Positions 1 through 8,555 of a stretch of DNA of 64,000 nucleotides are shown one piece after another. The DNA is from Bacillota bacterium. GTDB lineage: Bacteria > Bacillota > Clostridia > Christensenellales > CAG-138. The notes beneath the pieces were generated by a model that ran no database searches, had not been told where the DNA came from, and saw only the letters and a list, made by a program, of their open reading frames with translations. Both the position numbers and the translations under genes were made by a program. Where the stretch lies: positions 124,001 through 188,000 of the forward strand of contig JAEXEN010000038.1 of assembly GCA_023400985.1 (NCBI GenBank), in the 5' to 3' direction. Within the stretch, counting starts at the first letter, position 1. The number at the start of each line of letters is the position of its first letter.

Positions 1-759
1 AAGACCAAGGGCTTTCACGCGGAAAGCTTCGTGGGCATTCAAAACTACATCGATGTATTTCACCATCCCGATTTTGGCGCGGCGATGGTCAATACGTTCA
101 CGTATATCGGCTGGTCGCTCCTTATTGGCTTTTTGACGCCGCTCGTCATATCGCTGATCATCCTTGAAACGCGGCGCGGGCAGGCATTTTTCCGCTTCAC
201 GTCGTATTTCCCCAACATCGTGCCGGGCCTCGCTACGGTTTTGATGTGGGGCTTTCTGTTCCGTTCGGGACAAACGGGTGTATTGAATATCCTTCTCGGC
301 AAGATCGGCATCGAGCCTCTCGTATGGCTCGCCGATAAGGACAAGGTGATACCGCTCATCATCGTCACGATGACGTGGAAGAGCGCGGGCGCAACGGCGC
401 TTACCTATATGGCGGGGTTAAGCGGCATCAATCCGGAGCTCTACGACGCGGCCGCCATCGACGGCGCTGGCGTATGGAAAAGGCTTTTCAGCATCACCGT
501 ACCGCAGCTTTTCAAACTCGGAAGCACCATGCTGATCCTTCAGATCATCAGTGTGTTTCAGATACTTTACGAGCCGCTTGTGCTTACAAACGGCGGCCCG
601 AACAACGCTTCCATTTCCATCATGCAGCTGGTATGGCGCTACGCATTCGAAAAGTACGACTACGGCCACGCGACGGCGGTTTCCGTGATCATCTGCGCGA
701 TCCTCATCGTGCTCACCATGGTATACAACCGCATCACCCGCAAGGCGAACGAGCTGTAA
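1..759 (+). CDS. Sugar ABC transporter permease, MalF-like (5' end missing)
   Basis: Inner-membrane permease of a carbohydrate ABC importer. The reading frame is open from base 1 (KTKGFHAESFVGIQNYI), so the true start lies before the window; the GTG at 31 is internal. Several hydrophobic segments are visible. The EAA loop that docks the ATPase is clear (ELYDAAAIDGAG, about 150 codons in). It is followed 10 bp later by the MalG-type partner and then by GH65 phosphorylase genes. This suggests uptake of an alpha-linked glucose disaccharide or oligosaccharide (inference). The binding protein should be upstream of the window. Confidence 0.93.
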   Translation, partial: KTKGFHAESFVGIQNYIDVFHHPDFGAAMVNTFTYIGWSLLIGFLTPLVISLIILETRRGQAFFRFTSYFPNIVPGLATVLMWGFLFRSGQTGVLNILLGKIGIEPLVWLADKDKVIPLIIVTMTWKSAGATALTYMAGLSGINPELYDAAAIDGAGVWKRLFSITVPQLFKLGSTMLILQIISVFQILYEPLVLTNGGPNNASISIMQLVWRYAFEKYDYGHATAVSVIICAILIVLTMVYNRITRKANEL

Positions 760-769
760 GGGAGGGGCC

Positions 770-1654
770 ATGAAGAAGAAAAAAACGGCAGGCAAGCGTG
801 GCTATACGGGGCTTATCCGCGAGTACGACAGGCATGTGCCTTCCGTGAAGGCGGCGCGGACGGTGATCTACGTCGTTTGCATCGTATTGGCGGCCGTGTC
901 GCTGTTCCCGGCGCTTTGGGTCATGCTTGCGAGCTTTAAGGATATCAAGGAGTTCATTCGCGAGCCGAGCATACTCCCGGGCACTTACGATTTCAGCAAG
1001 TTCGTCAAGACCTGGAACGATTTTAAATTCGGCAACTACTATGTGAACTCGTTCATTTCGGTGATCGGCAGCGCCGTTTGCGCGGTCGTATTCAACGGCC
1101 TTACCGCCTACGGGCTCGCGGTACTGAAGCCCAAAGGGCATAAGGTCATAAGCGCGCTCATCACATGGTCGCTTTTGATACCGGCGACGGCGAGCATTGT
1201 GCCGCTGTTTGTGAACATCAACAATTTGGGCCTTCGAGGTTCGTTTTTGCCGCTCTGGCTCGCCATCGGCGCAAACGCGTTTTATGTGGTGCTCTTCCGA
1301 CAGTTCTTCGAAAACTTCCCCCCCTCGTTCGTGGAAGCGGCAAGGCTCGACGGATGCAGCGATCTAAAGATATTCTTTAAGATCATCCTGCCGATGAGCA
1401 AGGGTATTGTAGCGGTAGTGGCGATCTATGCCATCAACGCCGCGTGGTCGGATTTCCTGCTCCCGTACCTCGTGCTCAGCGGTTCCGGCAATGAAACGGT
1501 CATGGTGCGCCTGTTCGAATTTCGGACCGGCACGCAGACGGATGTGGATGTGCTGCGCGCCATCGTGTTTGCCATCCTGCCGCCGATCATCATGTTCCTG
1601 GTATCCTCCAAAAAAATTACGGAAAGCGTTATGGAGGGCGGCATCAAAGAGTGA
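770..1654 (+). CDS. Sugar ABC transporter permease, MalG-like
   Basis: Second permease subunit of the same carbohydrate ABC importer, 294 aa, the usual length for MalG-type (CUT1) proteins. ATG 770 is preceded by GGGAGGGG. A cytoplasmic basic N-terminus is followed by about six hydrophobic segments. The EAA motif (VEAARLDGCSDLKIFF) is near residue 190. No ATPase gene lies in the cluster; CUT1 systems of Firmicutes often use a shared MsmX/MalK-type ATPase encoded elsewhere. The next gene is a GH65 phosphorylase 30 bp downstream, which fits one operon for import and phosphorolysis. Confidence 0.95.
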   Translation: MKKKKTAGKRGYTGLIREYDRHVPSVKAARTVIYVVCIVLAAVSLFPALWVMLASFKDIKEFIREPSILPGTYDFSKFVKTWNDFKFGNYYVNSFISVIGSAVCAVVFNGLTAYGLAVLKPKGHKVISALITWSLLIPATASIVPLFVNINNLGLRGSFLPLWLAIGANAFYVVLFRQFFENFPPSFVEAARLDGCSDLKIFFKIILPMSKGIVAVVAIYAINAAWSDFLLPYLVLSGSGNETVMVRLFEFRTGTQTDVDVLRAIVFAILPPIIMFLVSSKKITESVMEGGIKE

Positions 1655-1684
1655 TGCTTCCCGCCGATTAGGAGATAAAATCGC

Positions 1685-3982
1685 ATGGCGAAAAAGGCAG
1701 ACAGGTACTTTGCTCTCGATCCCTGGCATGTGCGCGAGACAGGCTTTGACGAGGCGCATGCGCGCGTCGCGGAATCGGTCTTTGTGCTTTCCAACGAGCA
1801 CATGGGCGTAAGGGGCTATTTTGAAGAGGATACAGCTTCCGACAGCCTCTTGGGCAGCTATTTCAACGGCATTTACGAGTCGGATGATTCCGCGCCCAAA
1901 TCGTACAAGGGTATCGCTACGGATACGCATTTCATGGTGAACGCCGTAAACTGGCTGTTTACGCGCATCGAGGCCGACGGCGAGCGCCTTATCATGGGCA
2001 AGAGCGAAATATCGGAATTTTCGCGGACGCTTTCCCTGCGCGAGGGAACGCTCGCACGCGGCATGGTGTGGACGCTTCGTTCCGGTAAAAAGCTGAAGCT
2101 CAACTTCCTGCGCTTCGTGAGCATGTGTGAGAGCGCGCAAGGGTATCAGCGCATTGAGCTTACGCCGCTCAACTTCTCGGGTGACGTGACCGTGGAGTGC
2201 GGCGCGGACTTCAACGCCGTTCACGAAACGATGGGAAAATGCTTTTGGCGCGAAACGCGAAAGGGCTTTGCTTCAGATGACGCCGTGGGCATCGTAGGCC
2301 AAACGCTCGCTTCCAGGCAGAGCGTATTCGCGGGTTTCACTTTGCATTGTATGGATGCAAAGCAAAAAGAGAAGGCAGAACGCAACCGTTATATCGGCCT
2401 TAAACTGACGCTTTCCTTGCGCGAGGGCAAGCGCACGCGCGTGGATAAGCTCGTTACCTGCTTATCGAATCCCGAGGAGGTCGATGCTGCGGCGTTTTAC
2501 GCTTCGGGCATGCACGCGGTCGAGGCACAGGCAAAAACCTCCCTCGAAGCGGCGAAAGACGCGCAGGCGACTTATTGGGAAAAGCATTGGGAGGACGCGG
2601 ATATCGTCATCGAGGGCGAAAATCAGGCTGCCAACCAGCAGGGGATACGCTTTGCCATCTTCCAGCTCACACAGACCTACCACGGCGCGAGCGAAAAGCA
2701 CAACGTGGGCGCGAAGGGCCTTACGGGCGAGTTTTACAACGGCCACGCATTTTGGGATACCGAGAGCTTTTGCCTGCCGTATTATCTCTTTACCGATCCC
2801 AAGGCTGCAAGGTCGCTGCTTGAATACCGCTATCACACGCTTGGCGCCGCCAAGCGCCGCGCCGCTATGCTCGACTGTAACGGAGCGTGCTATCCCGTGG
2901 CCACCATCAACGGCGACGAGGCGTGCACGCTTTGGCAACACGCAAGTCTACAGTTTCAAACCGATACGGCTATCGCCTACGCCATCCGTCACTACGCGCT
3001 CGTTACGGGCGACAAGGCGTTTTTATATGAAAAGGGCATAAGGATGCTCGTCGAGATATGCCGTTTCCTCGCGACGCGCGGGGGTTACAGCGCGAAGACG
3101 GGAGAGTTCGGCTACTTCGGCGTAATGGGGCCGGACGAATTCCACATGATGGTCAACAACGACTGTTACACCAACTATATGTCGAAGGCAACATTCCTCT
3201 ATGCGCTCGAAGCGCTCGACGCCATGAAAAAGGATGCGCCTGAAAGTTACTCTTTCATTTTAAAGGATATGGGTATAGAGGGCGGCGAGCTTGCGCAATG
3301 GAAGTGCTATGCAAACTCGATGCGCATCCCGCAGGATAAGGAAAAAGGCGTATTCGAACAGCACGACGGCTACTTTCTTTTGCCGCACATCGATGTGAAC
3401 GCCATACCGCGCGAGGAATTCCCGCTTTACCACCATTGGTCGTACGACCGCATCTACCGCACGGATATGATCAAGCAGCCCTCCGTTTTGATGATGCTTT
3501 TCCTCTACGCCTCGCGGTTCGACATCGATACGAAGCGCGTCAATTATGAGTTTTACGAGCCGCGCACCATCCACGAGTCCTCGCTTTCGCCGTCGGTGCA
3601 TTCGGTGCTCGCGTGCGAGCTTGGAAAGTCCGGCGAGGCCATGAATTTCTTCGAATTTGCCACGCGGCTCGATCTGGACGATTACAACCGCAACACCCGC
3701 GAAGGCCTGCATACGACAAGCCTCGCCGCTGCGTGGCTCAACATCGTATACGGCTTTGGCGGCATGCGAAGCGACGATACCCGCATTTCCCTAAACCCTG
3801 TTCTGCCGGAGGGGTGGACGGGCTATAGCTTCGTGCTCAATATAAACGGCTCGCGGCTTTCCGTAAGGGTGGGGGAAAACGGCGTGGAGCTTAGTGTGAC
3901 GCGCGGCGTGCCGCTCAGCTTGAACGTGTACGGAAAGAGCGTGACGGTGGGCGCCGAAGTTCTGCGGTACGAACGCGAGTGA
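1685..3982 (+). CDS. Glycoside hydrolase family 65 disaccharide phosphorylase
   Basis: Cytoplasmic inverting phosphorylase, 765 aa, the full family length. GH65 enzymes split alpha-linked glucosides (maltose, kojibiose, nigerose, trehalose and others) with phosphate to give beta-glucose-1-phosphate. FWDTE is at residues 356-360. GPDEFH carries the predicted general acid Glu485, close to Glu487 of Lactobacillus brevis maltose phosphorylase. The C-terminal beta-sandwich is present. SD AGGAGA precedes ATG 1685. The linkage cannot be read from sequence alone. The downstream beta-phosphoglucomutase consumes the expected product, which supports a phosphorylase rather than a hydrolase. A second, divergent GH65 gene follows. 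Confidence 0.93.
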   Translation: MAKKADRYFALDPWHVRETGFDEAHARVAESVFVLSNEHMGVRGYFEEDTASDSLLGSYFNGIYESDDSAPKSYKGIATDTHFMVNAVNWLFTRIEADGERLIMGKSEISEFSRTLSLREGTLARGMVWTLRSGKKLKLNFLRFVSMCESAQGYQRIELTPLNFSGDVTVECGADFNAVHETMGKCFWRETRKGFASDDAVGIVGQTLASRQSVFAGFTLHCMDAKQKEKAERNRYIGLKLTLSLREGKRTRVDKLVTCLSNPEEVDAAAFYASGMHAVEAQAKTSLEAAKDAQATYWEKHWEDADIVIEGENQAANQQGIRFAIFQLTQTYHGASEKHNVGAKGLTGEFYNGHAFWDTESFCLPYYLFTDPKAARSLLEYRYHTLGAAKRRAAMLDCNGACYPVATINGDEACTLWQHASLQFQTDTAIAYAIRHYALVTGDKAFLYEKGIRMLVEICRFLATRGGYSAKTGEFGYFGVMGPDEFHMMVNNDCYTNYMSKATFLYALEALDAMKKDAPESYSFILKDMGIEGGELAQWKCYANSMRIPQDKEKGVFEQHDGYFLLPHIDVNAIPREEFPLYHHWSYDRIYRTDMIKQPSVLMMLFLYASRFDIDTKRVNYEFYEPRTIHESSLSPSVHSVLACELGKSGEAMNFFEFATRLDLDDYNRNTREGLHTTSLAAAWLNIVYGFGGMRSDDTRISLNPVLPEGWTGYSFVLNINGSRLSVRVGENGVELSVTRGVPLSLNVYGKSVTVGAEVLRYERE

Positions 3983-4003
3983 CAAAGGACGTTACGGGAA
4001 AAA

Positions 4004-4046
4004 ATATCCCGCTCTCCGGGGACAATGCCCGGAAAGCGGGATTTTT
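4004..4046 (+). terminator. Intercistronic hairpin between the two GH65 genes
   Basis: A strong inverted repeat (arms about 4005-4020 and 4028-4043, one internal mismatch, 7-nt loop) is followed by TTTTT at 4042-4046. It has the form of an intrinsic terminator. It lies inside an operon, between the stop of the first GH65 gene and the SD of the second, so it may act as a partial terminator or an RNA-stabilising stem that sets the ratio of the two enzymes (inference). Confidence 0.75.
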
Positions 4047-4062
4047 ACGAACGGGAGGAAGC

Positions 4063-6252
4063 ATGAATAGCGTTTGGTTTTTTAAAGGAAACGGGTACGC
4101 TGCGTCGAAAAATGTAGAGAACGGCAACGCTTACTTGCTGGCAAACGGTTATATGGGTTGCCGGGGAACGCTCGAGGAGCATACAAAAGCCGAGCTTGCG
4201 GCCGTCAACCTCGCGGGCGTATACGACCAAAATCAAAACAAATGGCGCGAGACCGTAAACGCCCCAAACCCTCTTTACGGTGCGCTTTATGAGAAAAGCG
4301 GCGCGGTGCTTTCGTGCGAAAGCGCGGCAAGCCATACGCAATGGCTCGACTTATCCCGTGCCGTTTCGGGCCGGACGACCGTATGGCAAACGGAAAGCGG
4401 CACGTTCACCTATAAGACCGAGCGCTTTGTGAGCATGGCAGAAAAGCATCTGCTCGCTTCGCGCTATACGCTTTGTTCCGATACGGACATGGAGCTTACG
4501 CTTCTTACCGGCATCGACGCCGACGTGTTCGACTGCAACGGCCCGCATCTTTTCGGCCTCGCTTTAGAGGAAAAGGAAGGCATGCTGTTTTCTTCGGCCC
4601 ATACGGGAGAGCTCAACATCCCCGTCTGCACGGGAGAGGCGGCTGTTTTTGAAAGCGCGGACGCGAAATTCGTGCGCGAAGGAGAAAAGCTTTTAAGGCG
4701 TATCCATGTGAAACTGAAGGCCGGCGTCCCCTTCGTTCTTGAAAAATACGGGGTCGTGTACACGGGGAAAGACTCCGACGACCCGCGCATGAGCGCGCAA
4801 AAGCTTCTTGCGGGCGCGAAAAAGCAGGTCTATGACGCGCTTCTAAAAGCGCATGAATCGGCATGGGAAGCGCTTTGGGAAGATTCCAAGGTGGAGATAG
4901 ACGGCGACCAGGATGCGCAGCGGGCGATCAACTATAGCCTGTATCAGTTGCACGCGATCGCCCCGCGCCACGGCGGCGCGCTTTCCGTGGCGGCGCGCGG
5001 GCTTTCCGGCCAAACATATAAGGGCGCTGTGTTTTGGGATACGGAAATTTTCATGCAGCCGTTTTTTCTCCATACCGAGCCTGAGGTCGTAAGAAGCTTT
5101 TTAAAATACCGCATTTGGGGGCTGAAGGGCGCTAAAGAAAAAGCGCGCGAATACGGTTACGATGGTGCGTTTTACGCGTGGGAGAGTCAGGAGGAGGGCG
5201 CGGAGGCATGCTCGGACTACAACGTGACCGACGTGTTTACGCTCCGCCCGCAGCGCACGTATTTTCGCGATAAGCAGATCCATATAAGCGGCGATATCGC
5301 CTACGCGCTGTGGCAGTATGTCTGCCATACGGACGACGAGGCGCTCCTTTACGAGGGTGGTTTTGAGCTTCTCTATGAATGCGCAAAATTCTACCGCTCC
5401 CGAGCCTACAGAAGTGTTTCGCGCGGTACGGTGGAGTTCCTCGACGTGATCGGGCCCGACGAGTACCACGAGCGTGTTTCCAATAACGCCTTCACCAACC
5501 GCATGGCGAAACATACGTTTGAAACGCTTGCTGCGGCTTACGCGTATTTAAAAAAAAGCGATGCGCAAAAAGCGGAGGCATTTTTTGAGAGCTTAGGCAT
5601 AAACGAAAAAGCGCTTGCAGAATTTTTATCGCTCGCGCGGGACATCAAGCCCGCCGCAGCCGATAAAAACGGCGTGATTGAGCAGTTTGACGGGTATTTT
5701 AAGATGGAGGACTGCACGCTCGATACGGTAAGAGGCCGCCTATTGAATGAAAAGGAGTATTGGGGCGGCGCAAACGGCGTTGCAGCGCATACGGCGATCA
5801 TCAAGCAGGCGGACGTGCTTACGCTCATGCAGCTTTTTAAAGGGGATTTCACCGATGAACAGGTGGAAAGAAACTGGCGGTATTATATGCCTCGCACCGA
5901 GCACGGCTCGAGCCTGAGCGCATGCATGTACGCGCTCACGGCCTGCCGCATCGGCTTAAAGGAGGAGGCTTACGCGCTCTTTATGAAGACCGCCGCGATC
6001 GATATGGAGGGTGGGGGGAAGCAGTTCGCGGGGAATATCTACATCGGCGGCACGCATCCGGCGGCGTCGGGCGGCGCTTGGATGACGGCGGTGTTCGGCT
6101 TCGCGGGCTTTTCCGTGGAGGGCGGCGAGATCAGGCTAAAACCCGCGCTGCCCGAAAAATGGAAGCGTTTGCGCTTTCGCGTATTGCATGGAGGCAGACG
6201 CTATGAGATCACCGTGACGCATGCGGGAACAGGCATAAAGATCATCGAATAG
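4063..6252 (+). CDS. Glycoside hydrolase family 65 phosphorylase, second paralogue
   Basis: Second GH65 enzyme, 729 aa from ATG 4063. I chose this start because GGGAGG lies just upstream (4053-4058) and the hairpin precedes it. An earlier in-frame GTG at 3979 would translate through the hairpin. FWDTE is at 324-328 and GPDEYHE at 464-470, with predicted general acid Glu467. The FHMMVNND stretch of the first paralogue is YHERVSNN here, so acceptor specificity probably differs. One copy may act on the imported disaccharide and the other on a second linkage or longer oligosaccharides (inference). Confidence 0.93.
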   Translation: MNSVWFFKGNGYAASKNVENGNAYLLANGYMGCRGTLEEHTKAELAAVNLAGVYDQNQNKWRETVNAPNPLYGALYEKSGAVLSCESAASHTQWLDLSRAVSGRTTVWQTESGTFTYKTERFVSMAEKHLLASRYTLCSDTDMELTLLTGIDADVFDCNGPHLFGLALEEKEGMLFSSAHTGELNIPVCTGEAAVFESADAKFVREGEKLLRRIHVKLKAGVPFVLEKYGVVYTGKDSDDPRMSAQKLLAGAKKQVYDALLKAHESAWEALWEDSKVEIDGDQDAQRAINYSLYQLHAIAPRHGGALSVAARGLSGQTYKGAVFWDTEIFMQPFFLHTEPEVVRSFLKYRIWGLKGAKEKAREYGYDGAFYAWESQEEGAEACSDYNVTDVFTLRPQRTYFRDKQIHISGDIAYALWQYVCHTDDEALLYEGGFELLYECAKFYRSRAYRSVSRGTVEFLDVIGPDEYHERVSNNAFTNRMAKHTFETLAAAYAYLKKSDAQKAEAFFESLGINEKALAEFLSLARDIKPAAADKNGVIEQFDGYFKMEDCTLDTVRGRLLNEKEYWGGANGVAAHTAIIKQADVLTLMQLFKGDFTDEQVERNWRYYMPRTEHGSSLSACMYALTACRIGLKEEAYALFMKTAAIDMEGGGKQFAGNIYIGGTHPAASGGAWMTAVFGFAGFSVEGGEIRLKPALPEKWKRLRFRVLHGGRRYEITVTHAGTGIKIIE

Positions 6253-6268
6253 AGGAATACAGAAAGTC

Positions 6269-6934
6269 ATGACCAAACGGGAAAGAGAAGTTTTGCTGCG
6301 CCCTATATTCAAGGCGGCTATTTTCGATTTGGACGGCGTGCTCGTGGATACGGCGAAATACCATTATCTCGCATGGCGGGAGCTGGCCGAAAAACTCGGC
6401 TTTGCGTTTACCAAGGAGGATAACGAGCGGCTCAAGGGCGTGAGCCGCGCAAGATCGCTCGAGATACTGCTCAAGGTGGGCGGCGTAACGCTTTCCCCCG
6501 CGGAGTTCGCGCGCGCCATGCAGGAGAAAAACGATCGCTACGTAGCATATATTTCCGGCATGAACGAAAGCGAAATACTCCCCGGAGCGAAAGAATATCT
6601 TTTGTATCTTCGGGACTCGGGCGTAAAGACGGCGCTCGGCTCCGCGAGCAAAAACGCGCCGCTCATTTTGAAGCGGCTCGGTCTCTATCCATACTTCGAC
6701 GGCATCGCGGACGGCAACAACGTCAGCCGTCCAAAGCCCGCGCCCGATGTATTTTTAGCGGCCGCGCGGCTTGTTGACGAATCGCCGTGCGGCTGCGCCG
6801 TATTCGAGGACGCCGAGGCGGGGGTGGAAGCGGCGAAGGCCGCGGGAATGTACTGCGTGGGAATCGGCAACCGCAAAATGCTTGCGGGAGCGGATATTGT
6901 GATCGAAGGTTTTTCGGATTTCATCGGACTGTGA
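6269..6934 (+). CDS. pgmB: Beta-phosphoglucomutase (HAD superfamily)
   Basis: Converts beta-glucose-1-phosphate, the product of inverting GH65 phosphorylases, to glucose-6-phosphate via beta-glucose-1,6-bisphosphate. The protein has 221 aa. HAD motif I, FDLDGVLVDT, is at residues 19-28 with Asp20 (nucleophile) and Asp22. A helical cap, the GSASKN motif II and the EDAEAG motif IV follow. It begins 16 bp after the second GH65 gene and completes the import-phosphorolysis-isomerisation pathway. Other HAD mutases or phosphatases are possible by sequence, but the gene context makes beta-PGM by far the best call. Confidence 0.93.
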   Translation: MTKREREVLLRPIFKAAIFDLDGVLVDTAKYHYLAWRELAEKLGFAFTKEDNERLKGVSRARSLEILLKVGGVTLSPAEFARAMQEKNDRYVAYISGMNESEILPGAKEYLLYLRDSGVKTALGSASKNAPLILKRLGLYPYFDGIADGNNVSRPKPAPDVFLAAARLVDESPCGCAVFEDAEAGVEAAKAAGMYCVGIGNRKMLAGADIVIEGFSDFIGL

Positions 6935-6969
6935 TATAATCATTCCAAACCACTTTTAAGGGGTCGGAC

Positions 6970-7980
6970 ATGGTAACATTGAAGGACATTGCCGAAATGG
7001 CAAACGTGAGCACCGCTACGGTCTCTTACGTGATCAACGGGCGCAGCGACAAGGTCTCTGAAAAGACCGTGCAGCGCATCCGCCGCATCCTCGAGGAGAC
7101 CAAATACAGCCCGTCGATGAGCGCGCGCACGCTTGCCAACAAGTCGTCCAACATTATCGGCATCGTGAACCATGCGGTTTCCTCCAAGGCGGGGAGCTTT
7201 TTGAACGACCCGTTCCACATCTCGTTTATGTCCGGCATGGAGCAGACCATACGCGAAAGCGGCTATTTCATGATGCTGCGCACTGTGGAGGATCCTTCCG
7301 CCCTCAAGACGCTCGTGACCAACTGGAGCCTCGATGGCATGATTTTGACCGGCCTTTTCCAGGATGAGTTTTACGAGGCGCTAAAAGCCCTTGATCTTCC
7401 TTTCGTGCTGATCGACAGCTATATCGACGAGCCGGACGTACTCAACGTCGGCCTCGAGGACCAAAAGGGAGCGTACCTCGCCACAAGACATCTATTGGAA
7501 AACGGGCACCGCGGCATCGCGTTTGCGTGCCCCGCCATCCGCAAGCATGGCGTGGTGGAGGAGCGCCTCATCGGCTACCAGCGCGCGCTCAACGAATTCG
7601 GCGTCGTTTACGACCCGGATAAAGTATTCGTGCAGGAGATCACCATCGAAAGCGGCATAGCGCTTGGCGAGAGGCTGAGCCTCAGGCGCGACATCACGGG
7701 TATATTCGCCTCGGCGGACATTCTTGCGGCGGGCATTATGGCCGGCCTTCGCATAAAGGGCGTGCGCGTGCCGGAGGATTGCTCCATCGTCGGCTTCGAC
7801 GACGTCTATTTTTCCCGCCTCACCGCGCCCACGCTTACGACCGTCCACCAGGACGCGGAGAAAAAGGGCTTTTTGGCTGCGGAGCTTTTGCTCGACCGGC
7901 TCATGGGGAAGGGGATCGAAAATAAACAGATCATCTTGCCCGTTTCGCTTGTAGAGCGCGAAAGCGTAAAGTGCATTTGA
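6970..7980 (+). CDS. LacI-family transcriptional regulator
   Basis: 336 aa. The N-terminal LacI helix-turn-helix (VTLKDIAEMANVSTATVSYV, residues 2-21) and hinge are followed by a periplasmic-binding-protein-like effector domain. That domain includes the usual dimer-interface phrase CSIVGFDDVYFSRLTAPTL. It sits directly after pgmB, 35 bp away. It probably controls the upstream transporter/phosphorylase genes in response to the glucoside or a sugar phosphate (inference). A TATAAT-like box at about 6931-6937 in the gap may give it its own promoter. Confidence 0.93.
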   Translation: MVTLKDIAEMANVSTATVSYVINGRSDKVSEKTVQRIRRILEETKYSPSMSARTLANKSSNIIGIVNHAVSSKAGSFLNDPFHISFMSGMEQTIRESGYFMMLRTVEDPSALKTLVTNWSLDGMILTGLFQDEFYEALKALDLPFVLIDSYIDEPDVLNVGLEDQKGAYLATRHLLENGHRGIAFACPAIRKHGVVEERLIGYQRALNEFGVVYDPDKVFVQEITIESGIALGERLSLRRDITGIFASADILAAGIMAGLRIKGVRVPEDCSIVGFDDVYFSRLTAPTLTTVHQDAEKKGFLAAELLLDRLMGKGIENKQIILPVSLVERESVKCI

Positions 7981-8000
7981 TCCGATAAGGGGGTATTTTT

Positions 8001-8477
8001 ATGAAACTGTACATGAAGCAAAAGGTTTTTTCCTGGGCCGACAGGTTCACCGTGAAGGATGAACTCGGCAGCGACCGTTACTATGTGGAGGGCAGGCTGT
8101 TTACGTGGGGGAAGCAGCTGTTCGTGTACGACGCCGCGTCCGGCGAGGAGGTCGCCTTCATCAAGCAGAGGGTGATGAGCTTTCTGCCGCGCTACGATGT
8201 GTTCGTGGGCGGCGCGCAGCTACTGGAGATCGTGAAGGAATTCACCTTCTTCCACCCGCGCTACACCATCAGCGGAAAAGACTGGGATGTGGAGGGCGAC
8301 TTTTTCGCACATGAATACAGCGTGATCCAAAACGGGCAGCTCGTCGTTACCATCTCCAAGGAATGGCTGACGTGGGGGGATACCTACGCCATCACCATCG
8401 GCGACCCGCGCGACGAGGTCGCGGCGCTCGCCACCGTGCTCGCTATCGACTGCGCCGTAGCGCAGCAAAATGATTGA
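8001..8477 (+). CDS. LURP-one-related (tubby-like) family protein
   Basis: 158 aa with no signal peptide or membrane segment. The alternating short beta-strand pattern, with phrases such as FTVKDELGSDRYYVEG and YTISGKDWDVEGDFFAHEY, matches the LURP-one-related/YxjI family, which adopts a tubby-like barrel. The biochemical role of bacterial members is unknown. SD AAGGGGG precedes ATG 8001. It follows the LacI gene by 20 bp and is closed by a strong terminator, so it is likely the last gene of the glucoside operon; I see no obvious link to sugar metabolism. Confidence 0.85.
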   Translation: MKLYMKQKVFSWADRFTVKDELGSDRYYVEGRLFTWGKQLFVYDAASGEEVAFIKQRVMSFLPRYDVFVGGAQLLEIVKEFTFFHPRYTISGKDWDVEGDFFAHEYSVIQNGQLVVTISKEWLTWGDTYAITIGDPRDEVAALATVLAIDCAVAQQND

Positions 8478-8496
8478 GACGGATGCAGGAATAATC

Positions 8497-8548
8497 CATA
8501 TACGGCAAGGCGCGGGGCTGAAACCCCGCGCCTTGCCGTATATGCTAT
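8497..8548. terminator. Bidirectional terminator between convergent genes
   Basis: Perfect 21-bp inverted repeat (8497-8517 and 8524-8544) with a 6-nt loop, flanked by a T-rich tract on the plus side. It lies between the plus-strand LURP-one gene and the minus-strand ABC exporter and probably ends both transcripts. Confidence 0.9.
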
Positions 8549-8555
8549 TTTCGTC

